A DNA stretch of 50,733 nucleotides from JAWLFY01 sp964462125 (GTDB lineage Bacteria > Planctomycetota > Planctomycetia > Pirellulales > Pirellulaceae), in NCBI GenBank assembly GCA_964462125.1, contig CAYWXT010000005.1, forward strand, positions 1 through 50,733. The letters are read 5' to 3'. This document shows positions 23,970-31,151 of this stretch, one piece after another. The position numbers and the translations under genes were made by a program. The first letter of the stretch is position 1, and each line of letters starts with the position of its first letter. The notes under the pieces are model-generated. The model was not told the origin of the DNA. It searched no databases and was given only the letters and a program-made list of their open reading frames with translations.

Positions 23970-26900
23970 ATGGCTCACCACCGGCAATCAGAGGCCGATC
24001 GGGCGGTGAAGCTGGCCGGCGAACTGTTGCAGGCCGCCGTCGGACTGCAGACCCCGCAGGAACGTCGCCAACAGGCCGAACTGGACCGGCTCATCGCCCA
24101 CGATGAGGACAAGGCGACGCTGGTGGAAATGACCGATCAGGCGTTTCGGACACACACCCCGGCCCGCGTCGCCGACCAGCTGACGCACCTGCTCGACGTG
24201 CAAGGGATCCCGCGGTTCTTTAGCCCAGTCGAACAGGCGATGCTTCGCGGCTTTCAGTCCTTCGGCGAATACCTGCCGGGCGTCGCCGTGCCGTTGGTGA
24301 AAGAAAAGATGCGGCGGGAGACCGCCAACGTGATCCTGCCTGCCGAGCGGGAGATGCTGGCCGGACACCTCCAGCTTCGCCAGCGGCACGGGATCGAGAT
24401 GAACGTCAACCTGCTCGGCGAAGCCCTGCTCGGGGAGGCAGAAACGGAGCGGCGGATGCGGAGCTACCTGGAATCGCTGCGGCTGCCCGATCTCCGCTGC
24501 CTGTCGGTCAAGATTTCGACACTCTATAGCCAAGTCTCCCCGCTGGCCCGCCGGCATACGATCCGCGTCGTCTCCGACCGCCTGGAGATGCTCTATCGGA
24601 CCGCCCTCCGCGAAGGCCAACAGCGGGCTCAAGATTCGAATGTGAGGAACGTTGAACCGGTGGCGCATGCGGCGGGCGTCCGTCCTTCAGCGTTTAGCGT
24701 CTCCGGCTCCGCCGGTAGCATCTCAGACATGGGGCCGCCGGCGGCAAGCGCCCTCGGCGCAGGGAGTGAGCCGAAGTTCATCTACCTCGACATGGAGGAA
24801 TACCGCGATCTGTACCTGACCGCCGACGTGCTGTGCGAGACACTCAGCCGCGAAGGGTTGGAACAGGCCCGGGCGGGAATCGCGCTGCAAGCATACATCC
24901 CCGACTCCTACGACGTGATGCGGTGGCTGATTGAATGGTCGGCGCTGCGCGTCGCCGACGGTGGGCGTCCGCTGACGATTCGGTTGGTCAAAGGAGCGAA
25001 CCTGGAGATGGAACGGGTCGAAGCTTCGATCGCCGGTTGGCCCCAAGCCCCCTACACCTCCAAGTTCGAGACGGACGCGAACTTCAAGCGAATGTTGCGG
25101 TGCCTGCTGCAGGCGGCCGGTCGCGGCGAGATCCGCGTCGGGGTCGCCTCACACAATTTGTTCGATGTCGCGTTGGCGATGATCTGGGCCGATGAACTCG
25201 GGGCCGGGGAGCGGGTCCAGTACGAGATGCTCGAGGGGATGGCCAACCATCAACGCCGCGCGATCACCGAGCATGACGTCAAGATGCTGCTCTACGCCCC
25301 GGCCTGCTACCGCGACGAGTTCCTGTACGCGATCAGCTACCTGATTCGCCGGCTCGATGAGAACACCGGTCCGGAAAACTTTCTGCGGCACTCCTACCGG
25401 TTGCGCGTCGATACGCCGGAGTTTGATCGGCTGGCTAACGGCTTTCGCAAATCCCTGCTGGAGATGGACTCGGTCTCGACCGAGCCGCGGCGGAAACAAG
25501 ACCGGCGGGTCGAGCCGGAGCAACCGCCGGCAGCGGAGCATTGGTCGGCGCTGGTCAACGAGCCCGACACCGATTGGTCGTTGCCCCACAACGCGGAATG
25601 GATCGAGGAGGTCTTGGCGCGTTGGAAGACGCGGTGTGATGACGCGGCGACCTCGATCCCGCTGTACGTCGGCGCCGATCCGGTGCCGGTGGACGAAGAC
25701 ATGATCCAGACATCGACCGACCCGTCGCGGCCAGGGGTCGTTGCCTGCCGTTACCAGAAAGCGACCCCGGAGCAGTTGCAGCGGGCGGTGACGCTTGCCG
25801 CCGACGACGCGGATCGGTGGCGGGAGACGCCAGTCGAACAGCGGCACCAGACCTTGCGGCAGGCAGCCCAACACTTGCGCCAGCGGCGCGGTGACCTGAT
25901 TGCAGCGATGACGGCCGACGGCGGCAAGACGGTTACGGAATCCGACCCGGAGGTCAGCGAGGCGATCGACTTTACCGAGTTCTACCCGCTGACCGCGGTC
26001 GATTGGGCCCACCGCCCGACGATTCGTTTGGCCCCCCGTGGCGTCGTGGCGGTGATCACTCCCTGGAACTTCCCCCTCGCGATTCCCTGCGGCGGCATCG
26101 CCTCGGCGCTGGCGGCGGGAAACACGGTGATCCTGAAACCGGCGGGCGAAACTGTCCTCCCGGCCTGGTTGTTGTGCCAGGCTTTCTGGGATGCCGGGGT
26201 GCCCCGTGGCGCGCTGCAGATGCTTCCCTGTGACGATGAGGACGCCGAGGTCGGTTTGGTCCGAACCCGGCTCGTCGACGCGGTGGTGTTGACCGGCGGC
26301 ACGGCGACGGCCCGGCGGATGCTGCGCGTCCGCCCGGATCTGCACCTGTTGGCCGAAACCGGAGGGAAGAACGCCACGATCGTCACCGCCATGGCCGACC
26401 GCGAAATGGCGGTCAAACACATCATGCAATCGGCGTTCGGACACAGCGGGCAAAAGTGCAGCGCAACCTCGCTGCTGCTGCTCGAGCAGGAGGTCTTTGA
26501 CGACGAGAACTTTCAGGAGATGCTCGCCGACGCGGTGCGCAGCATCCCGGTCGGCTCCGCGTGGGATTTGTCGACCCGAGCCGGCCCCTTGATCTCACCG
26601 CCCGGTCGGGAACTGACGCGGGGCATGAAGACATTGGAGGATGAGGAGTCGTGGCTGGTCGTTCCGGAACATGTTGTGGACAACCCCAACCTGTATCGCC
26701 CCGGGGTGAAATGGAATGTGCGTCCCGGCTCGTTTACCTACGGCACCGAGCTGTTCGGGCCGGTCCTCGGCGTGATGAAGTTCTCGCGACTGGAGGCCGC
26801 GATCGAGATCGTGCGGGCTACCGGATACGGGCTGACCAGCGGTCTGGAGAGTCTCGACGACCGCGAGATCGAGTTGTGGCGCGACACGATCGGGGCGGGC

Positions 26901-27773
26901 AACTTATACGTCAACCGTTCGACCACCGGGGCGGTCGTGTTGCGGCAACCGTTCGGCGGCGTCGGACTGAGCGCCTACGGTCCGGGATCCAAGGCGGGCG
27001 GACCGCACTACGTCCTCTCCCTGTGCCGCGTCCGCGATGCTCAGATCGATGCGCCGGCGGGCGGGAGTAACGTGGAAGCGGAATCGAAGGTGGAACCGAA
27101 ATCAAGGGAACAAGAGAAATCGACCACTCCCCTGCCCTGCCCCGCGGAGCGTTTTGCCGACTGGATCCGCGCCGCCAAGGCGCAAGGGAATCTCGGCCCC
27201 GCGTTGGCCGGTGAGGTGCTGGCCGCTGCAGAATCGGTTCGAGCTGCGGTCCGCACCGAGTTCTCTCAGTTGCACGACACGTTCGGCCTGATCGGCCAGG
27301 ACAACTTTCGCCGTTATCGGCCGACTCAGGGGATGGCGATTCGAGTGCAAGCGGGCGATTCACTCCGCGACGCCCTGATCGCCGTGCTAGCGGCCACGGC
27401 GGTGGAAACCCAAATCACACTGTCACTCGACCCCTCGCTGCGGCGGGACGAGTTGGAGTTATTGGAATCGATCGCGGATGTCTTCCCGGGATTGGTCGGT
27501 CCAGTGGAAGAGTCGGCGGAAGACCTGGCCCAGCGCGTCCAGCACGGGCATGTCAAACGGCTCAGGCAGCTGCAGCCGGTGCGGCAAGAGTGCCCGACCG
27601 CACAGGCGGCGGCCGAGGCCTTCACCACGATCATCGATCAGCCGGTGGTGCGTGACGGTCGGATCGAACCCCTGCGGTACCTCGATGAGCAGTCGATCTG
27701 CCACGACTACCATCGCTATGGAAACCTCGGTCGACGCGCCGGTGGCTCAGTTCTTTACCCCAAAGGGGTTTGA
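23970..27773 (+). CDS. putA: Bifunctional proline dehydrogenase / P5C dehydrogenase
   Basis: A 1,267-residue PutA-type enzyme oxidising proline to glutamate: an FAD proline dehydrogenase domain, then an NAD(P) aldehyde dehydrogenase domain. PRODH motifs: VKISTLYSQVSP, YLDMEEYRDLYLT, RLVKGANLEMERVEAS, YEMLEGMANHQ, IRRLDENTGPENF. ALDH motifs: ITPWNFPLAIPCGG, KPAGETVLPA, Glu796 (LLAETGGKNA), catalytic Cys830 (GHSGQKCSATS). There is no N-terminal ribbon-helix-helix, so it is not a PutA repressor. ATG at 23970 follows GGGAG; upstream sequence in frame is not conserved. Three oddities: a roughly 45-residue low-complexity insert within the PRODH domain (24622-24770), a 16-mer repeat in the linker (27127-27142), and a stop codon supplied by a CCCC(A/G)AAGGGG repeat. 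Confidence 0.95.
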   Translation: MAHHRQSEADRAVKLAGELLQAAVGLQTPQERRQQAELDRLIAHDEDKATLVEMTDQAFRTHTPARVADQLTHLLDVQGIPRFFSPVEQAMLRGFQSFGEYLPGVAVPLVKEKMRRETANVILPAEREMLAGHLQLRQRHGIEMNVNLLGEALLGEAETERRMRSYLESLRLPDLRCLSVKISTLYSQVSPLARRHTIRVVSDRLEMLYRTALREGQQRAQDSNVRNVEPVAHAAGVRPSAFSVSGSAGSISDMGPPAASALGAGSEPKFIYLDMEEYRDLYLTADVLCETLSREGLEQARAGIALQAYIPDSYDVMRWLIEWSALRVADGGRPLTIRLVKGANLEMERVEASIAGWPQAPYTSKFETDANFKRMLRCLLQAAGRGEIRVGVASHNLFDVALAMIWADELGAGERVQYEMLEGMANHQRRAITEHDVKMLLYAPACYRDEFLYAISYLIRRLDENTGPENFLRHSYRLRVDTPEFDRLANGFRKSLLEMDSVSTEPRRKQDRRVEPEQPPAAEHWSALVNEPDTDWSLPHNAEWIEEVLARWKTRCDDAATSIPLYVGADPVPVDEDMIQTSTDPSRPGVVACRYQKATPEQLQRAVTLAADDADRWRETPVEQRHQTLRQAAQHLRQRRGDLIAAMTADGGKTVTESDPEVSEAIDFTEFYPLTAVDWAHRPTIRLAPRGVVAVITPWNFPLAIPCGGIASALAAGNTVILKPAGETVLPAWLLCQAFWDAGVPRGALQMLPCDDEDAEVGLVRTRLVDAVVLTGGTATARRMLRVRPDLHLLAETGGKNATIVTAMADREMAVKHIMQSAFGHSGQKCSATSLLLLEQEVFDDENFQEMLADAVRSIPVGSAWDLSTRAGPLISPPGRELTRGMKTLEDEESWLVVPEHVVDNPNLYRPGVKWNVRPGSFTYGTELFGPVLGVMKFSRLEAAIEIVRATGYGLTSGLESLDDREIELWRDTIGAGNLYVNRSTTGAVVLRQPFGGVGLSAYGPGSKAGGPHYVLSLCRVRDAQIDAPAGGSNVEAESKVEPKSREQEKSTTPLPCPAERFADWIRAAKAQGNLGPALAGEVLAAAESVRAAVRTEFSQLHDTFGLIGQDNFRRYRPTQGMAIRVQAGDSLRDALIAVLAATAVETQITLSLDPSLRRDELELLESIADVFPGLVGPVEESAEDLAQRVQHGHVKRLRQLQPVRQECPTAQAAAEAFTTIIDQPVVRDGRIEPLRYLDEQSICHDYHRYGNLGRRAGGSVLYPKGV
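24622..24770 (+). repeat. Possible repeat-derived in-frame insert in PRODH domain
   Basis: About 45 codons of Ala/Gly/Ser-rich sequence lie between a helix ending EGQQR and the conserved PKFIYLDMEEYRDL, where related enzymes go almost directly from one to the other. It includes GCGTTTAGCGTCTCCGGC, which looks like intergenic-repeat DNA. The origin is inferred. Confidence 0.4.
27127..27142 (+). repeat. Dispersed 16-mer repeat, exact copy in putA
   Basis: CTCCCCTGCCCTGCCC, read in frame as TPLPCPA, between the ALDH domain and the C-terminal domain. Confidence 0.75.
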
Positions 27774-27900
27774 AGATAGGAACCCGGCGCCCTGGTTTTT
27801 TACCCCGAAGGGGTTTCAAGATGGTAGCCGGCGGTCGCGCAGCGCACCGCCGGGACGCGGCGCGCCCCGCGCGCTGCCGACCCCGAAGGGCGTCGAAGAT
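27756..27900. repeat. Three copies of an ACCCC(A/G)AAGGG(G/C) repeat at the putA 3' end
   Basis: Cores at 27756-27777, 27801-27822 and 27879-27900 share the form TACCCCGAAGGGGTTTCAAG + AT, with variants. CCCC/GGGG flanking AAA or GAA forms a small hairpin. The first core holds the putA stop TGA (27771-27773). Spacing is 45 then 78 bases. A GC-rich tail (CCGGCG) follows the first two. Confidence 0.75.
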
Positions 27901-27928
27901 CGGCGCCGCTGAGAACGGTTGCGGTCGC

Positions 27929-27946
27929 CAGGCTGGCAGTCTGTGC
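27929..27946. repeat. Palindromic repeat near the glyS stop
   Basis: CAGGCTGGCAGTCTGTGC matches 16 of 18 bases of the serC-end copy (22459-22476). It begins four bases beyond the glyS stop codon on the minus strand. Confidence 0.65.
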
Positions 27947-27950
27947 GACT

Positions 27951-29561
27951 TCAGCCGATGCGTCCTTGAAGTTCGGCGGCGACCTCGTCGGCCTTAACCC
28001 GCCACTGCTCGAGCGAATCGCGGTCGCGAATCGTCACGGTACGATCGCGGAGTGAGTCGCCGTCGACCGTGATGCAGTACGGCGTGCCAGCTTCATCCTG
28101 GCGGCGGTAGCGGCGTCCGACCGCGCCCTTGGCGTCGTAGAAAACGCTCATCTGTTCCTTGAGCCCACCATAGATCTCCTGGGCCAACTCCGGCATGCCG
28201 TCTTTATTGACCAGCGGGAAGACGGCAGCCTTGATCGGGGCCAGCCGCGGGTGGAACTTCATTACGGTGCGGGTCTGCAACTTACCCTTCTCGTCGGGCG
28301 CCTCGTCCTCGGTGTAGGCTTGGCAGAGAAACGCCAGCGCCCCCCGGTCGGCCCCGGCGGAGGGCTCGACGACGTGCGGGATGTACCGCTCGCCGGTCAG
28401 GTCGTCGCGGTAACTGAGGTCCCGGCCGCTGCCCCGGTATTTTGGTTTACCCCGTTCGTCCTTTTCGACCTCCATCGGGTCGGTATTCGGATCGAGCTTG
28501 CCCTCCATGTGGCTGCGGAGATCAAAGTCGCCGCGGTGGGCGATCCCCTCCAACTCGCCGAACTCGCCTTCGGGGAGAAACGGAAAGGCGTACTCAATGT
28601 CGGCGGTCCCCACGCTGTAGTGGGCCAATTCCTCAGGCTCGTGCTCCCGCATCACCAGCGAATCGCTCTCCAAACCGAGCGCCAGGTACCAGTTCAACCG
28701 ACGGTCCCGCCAGTAACGGTACCAACGCTGAGACTCCGACCGGTGGCAGAAAAACTCGATTTCCATCTGCTCGAATTCTCGGGAGCGAAAGGTGAAATTG
28801 CGGGGGGTGATCTCGTTGCGGAAACTCTTGCCGATCTGGCCGATGCCGAAGGGAACTCGGACCCGACTGCTGTCGAGAACGTTCTTGAAATTGACGAAGA
28901 TGCCCTGCGCCGTTTCGGGACGAAGGAACGCGGCGTCGTCTTCCCCCCCGAGCGCTCCAACCGTGGTTTTGAACATCAGGTTGAATTCACGCGGCTCGGT
29001 CAGCGTGCCGAGCGTCTTGGCGTCCGGGGCGAGGACGTTATCGGTCGCGTCGAGCTTGTCGAGCGTGATCGATTCGTCGCCGATGGTGACCTTGTCCGCA
29101 TCTTTGTTGCGAAGTTTGAAGAACTTCATCGCCCGCCGGTGGACATCCTGCTGCTCCTCAGCGGCTTCCGCCATGGTGCAAACAAAGATCCGCTGGTCCT
29201 GGAAGCTGGCAAACCGGCCCCGGACCTGGTCGTGGCGATAGCGTTTTTTCGACTCCCGGCAGTCGATCATGTAGTCATGGAACAGGTCGTAATGTCCGCT
29301 GCACTTCCAGACCTGGGGGTGCATGATGATCGTCGAGTCGAGACCGACCATTTCGAACGGCCCCGGCGCCTCTGGCGGGGCCAGCAACTCGTTGTGGCCG
29401 CTGACCATGTCGCGCCACCAAGCCGCCTTGAGGTTGCGTTTGAGTTCGACGCCAAGCGGCCCGTAATCCCAAAATCCTTGGATCCCGCCATAGATCTCGC
29501 TTGACTGAAACAAGAATCCCCGGCGTTTGCACAGGGAGACGATCTTTTCCATGGACTTCAT
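27951..29561 (-). CDS. glyS: Glycine--tRNA ligase (alpha2, eukaryote-like type)
   Basis: Charges tRNA-Gly with glycine. This is the single-chain dimeric class II enzyme, not the alpha2-beta2 GlyQ/GlyS form. Present are the N-terminal CKRRGFLFQSSEIYGG and FWDYGPLGVELKRNL (motif 1 region), motif 2 in GKSFRNEITPRNFTFRSREF, motif 3 in VVEPSAGADRGALAFL, and a C-terminal anticodon-binding domain. ATG at 29561 is taken; TTG at 29579 and ATG at 29552 are alternatives, and none has a clear ribosome site. 536 residues is normal. Its upstream neighbour, a TPR lipoprotein, is separated by a long hairpin and is likely a separate transcript. Confidence 0.96.
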   Translation of the reverse strand: MKSMEKIVSLCKRRGFLFQSSEIYGGIQGFWDYGPLGVELKRNLKAAWWRDMVSGHNELLAPPEAPGPFEMVGLDSTIIMHPQVWKCSGHYDLFHDYMIDCRESKKRYRHDQVRGRFASFQDQRIFVCTMAEAAEEQQDVHRRAMKFFKLRNKDADKVTIGDESITLDKLDATDNVLAPDAKTLGTLTEPREFNLMFKTTVGALGGEDDAAFLRPETAQGIFVNFKNVLDSSRVRVPFGIGQIGKSFRNEITPRNFTFRSREFEQMEIEFFCHRSESQRWYRYWRDRRLNWYLALGLESDSLVMREHEPEELAHYSVGTADIEYAFPFLPEGEFGELEGIAHRGDFDLRSHMEGKLDPNTDPMEVEKDERGKPKYRGSGRDLSYRDDLTGERYIPHVVEPSAGADRGALAFLCQAYTEDEAPDEKGKLQTRTVMKFHPRLAPIKAAVFPLVNKDGMPELAQEIYGGLKEQMSVFYDAKGAVGRRYRRQDEAGTPYCITVDGDSLRDRTVTIRDRDSLEQWRVKADEVAAELQGRIG

Positions 29562-29674
29562 CGGAGCGGCGTGATCCAAGAGGGCTTTTCGTAACGGTGC
29601 GGTACCACCCGGCCGGCGTTTTTTTAATGGACGGTCGGGGCCGGGCGGCTCGCCCCGTGCTGTTACAAGCCCCG

Positions 29675-29768
29675 TCTGTCTGAAAAGGGGTCTGACCCTC
29701 TCCGGACACGCCGTTTTTTCCCCTTTTTTGCGGTGTCCTCCAAAGGGTCAGACCCCTTTTCAGACAGA
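29675..29768. repeat. Long inverted repeat (25-base perfect arms), REP/terminator-like
   Basis: Left arm 29675-29699 and right arm 29744-29768 are perfect reverse complements, core AAAAGGGGTCTGACCCT. A second pair, GGACAC (29704-29709) and GTGTCC (29733-29738), lies inside, around a T6-C4-T6 loop. The right arm ends three bases before the stop codon of the TPR gene, so on the minus strand it begins right after that gene and is well placed as its terminator. The GGGTC core recurs at 23838-23862. Confidence 0.8.
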
Positions 29769-29770
29769 GC

Positions 29771-30580
29771 CTAGTACCGCCCTTGCCCGTACGGCAACGG
29801 GGTAGCGACTTGGGTTCCAGGCTGAGAAAGGGCAGCGTCGCGGCTGGCGTTCAACTGGCGACTCAGGGCCGCGATCCGTTCGGCCACCAGAGGCTGCATG
29901 TTGTTCAGTGCGTAAGCCCGTTGGTAATTGGTCAGGGCTTGGGTAGGGTCACCGGAACTTTCGCGGAGCCGGCCGAGGGCGAGCCAGGCACGGGCGTTGT
30001 TGGCGTCGAGCTCAACCGCGTCCTCCAGGTACTTCAGCGCCGACTGAGGCTCGTTGTGTTCCTCGTAGATCCGCGCCAGTTCAATCCTCGGTTCTGCTGC
30101 GGTCGGGTTCCGCGAGGCCCAATTCTTGAGCAGTGCGAAGGCCCGATCGGCGCGGCCGGTATCGGCCAGCAGTACCGCCAGCCCACGATGGCACTCAACG
30201 TGGTCCGGCGCATGGTCGAGGCATTGGTTGTAGAGCGACTCGGCCTGATGCAGTGACGCCGGGTCCTCCCGCTGGTTGCCCTGTTGGTGGTAGGCGGCGG
30301 CAAGGTTGTAATAGCCGTCGGGGTTGGTTGGATCGGTGGTGATCGCCTTCTGAAACGCCTGCATCGCCGCGGTGTACTGGCCCTGTTCATAGAGCCGTGC
30401 CCCGACCGAATTCTGGCCACTCGATGCCCACTGGCATCCGGACAGTGAGCAAGCCAAGGTTCCGGCGATCAGGGCTCCGGCCAGACCGGCCACCGAACGC
30501 CACCCAGCGGGCCGCTCGATATGGCTGGACAAGGCGCTCGGCACGGGGGGGGTCTGGAGCGGGGTCAAGATTCGGACCAT
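29771..30580 (-). CDS. TPR-repeat lipoprotein
   Basis: A 269-residue protein with a long N-terminal leader, a hydrophobic stretch (about residues 29-46) and lipobox SLSGC, so probably lipid-anchored. The rest is tetratricopeptide repeats: ARLYEQGQYTAAMQAFQKAI, GYYNLAAAYHQQGN, HRGLAVLLADTGRADRAFAL, LARIYEEHNEPQSALKYLED, ARAWLALGRLRESSGDPTQA. Such domains bind partner proteins; assembly of envelope machines is one known role but is not shown here. The ATG at 30580 is used. A 25-bp-arm hairpin follows the stop codon at once. Confidence 0.85.
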   Translation of the reverse strand: MVRILTPLQTPPVPSALSSHIERPAGWRSVAGLAGALIAGTLACSLSGCQWASSGQNSVGARLYEQGQYTAAMQAFQKAITTDPTNPDGYYNLAAAYHQQGNQREDPASLHQAESLYNQCLDHAPDHVECHRGLAVLLADTGRADRAFALLKNWASRNPTAAEPRIELARIYEEHNEPQSALKYLEDAVELDANNARAWLALGRLRESSGDPTQALTNYQRAYALNNMQPLVAERIAALSRQLNASRDAALSQPGTQVATPLPYGQGRY

Positions 30581-31151
30581 GGGGCAATCAGTCCTGACGG
30601 GGGCCTCGTTATCCGCTGCACTGGGGATTCATTGCGCGGAAGGACGGGAAACGGGGGTGACTGGTGATCTGCGAGGGGGGGGAGGTGGCGATCCGGCTCA
30701 GCGAGCCCGATGTATTGCGAGCCCGAAGTATTGCGAGCCCAAAGTATTGGGGAACCGTAGCAACGGGACGTGAAACCTCGCAAGAGCGGAACTTTTCCGG
30801 CTGCACAACCATCAAAGATCCCCGGATCGGACGGGCGGTGTCGCCAGAACCACTGGTACAACCTCCCTAAACCCCGTCCCACAGGCAATTTTCGTTGCGT
30901 CGCGGGCACGCCCAACTAAACTCCGGAGCATGTGTTTGTGCATTTTGCCCAGACGCCCTGACTTATCGAAAACGAGCTTGTTTCACCCATCTTCGCCACA
31001 TGTTCTCTCACGTCGGTCGGCCCAGGCGGGCTGGTTGGCCTGGAGCGGAGCGGGGCGATGTTGGGTGAAGCGAGCGAGTGAGCCGTCGGCAACCCATTCC
31101 CGCTAGACGAATTCGCCGCCGAGTTGGTGGCAACCAGACGAGGCCCCTTGG
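30581..31151. other. 571-base gene-free divergent region upstream of the giant gene
   Basis: No coding sequence is convincing on either strand. It holds a 3 x 16-bp tandem repeat (30701-30748) and must contain the promoter of the 15.3-kb gene, but I could not find a consensus sigma-70 or sigma-54 site. Short AT-rich patches near 30870-31000 are the likeliest place. Confidence 0.5.
30701..30748. repeat. 16-bp tandem repeat, three copies
   Basis: GCGAGCCCGATGTATT, GCGAGCCCGAAGTATT and GCGAGCCCAAAGTATT lie head to tail without gaps, 120 bases upstream of the TPR gene start and 400 bases before the giant gene. Confidence 0.85.
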
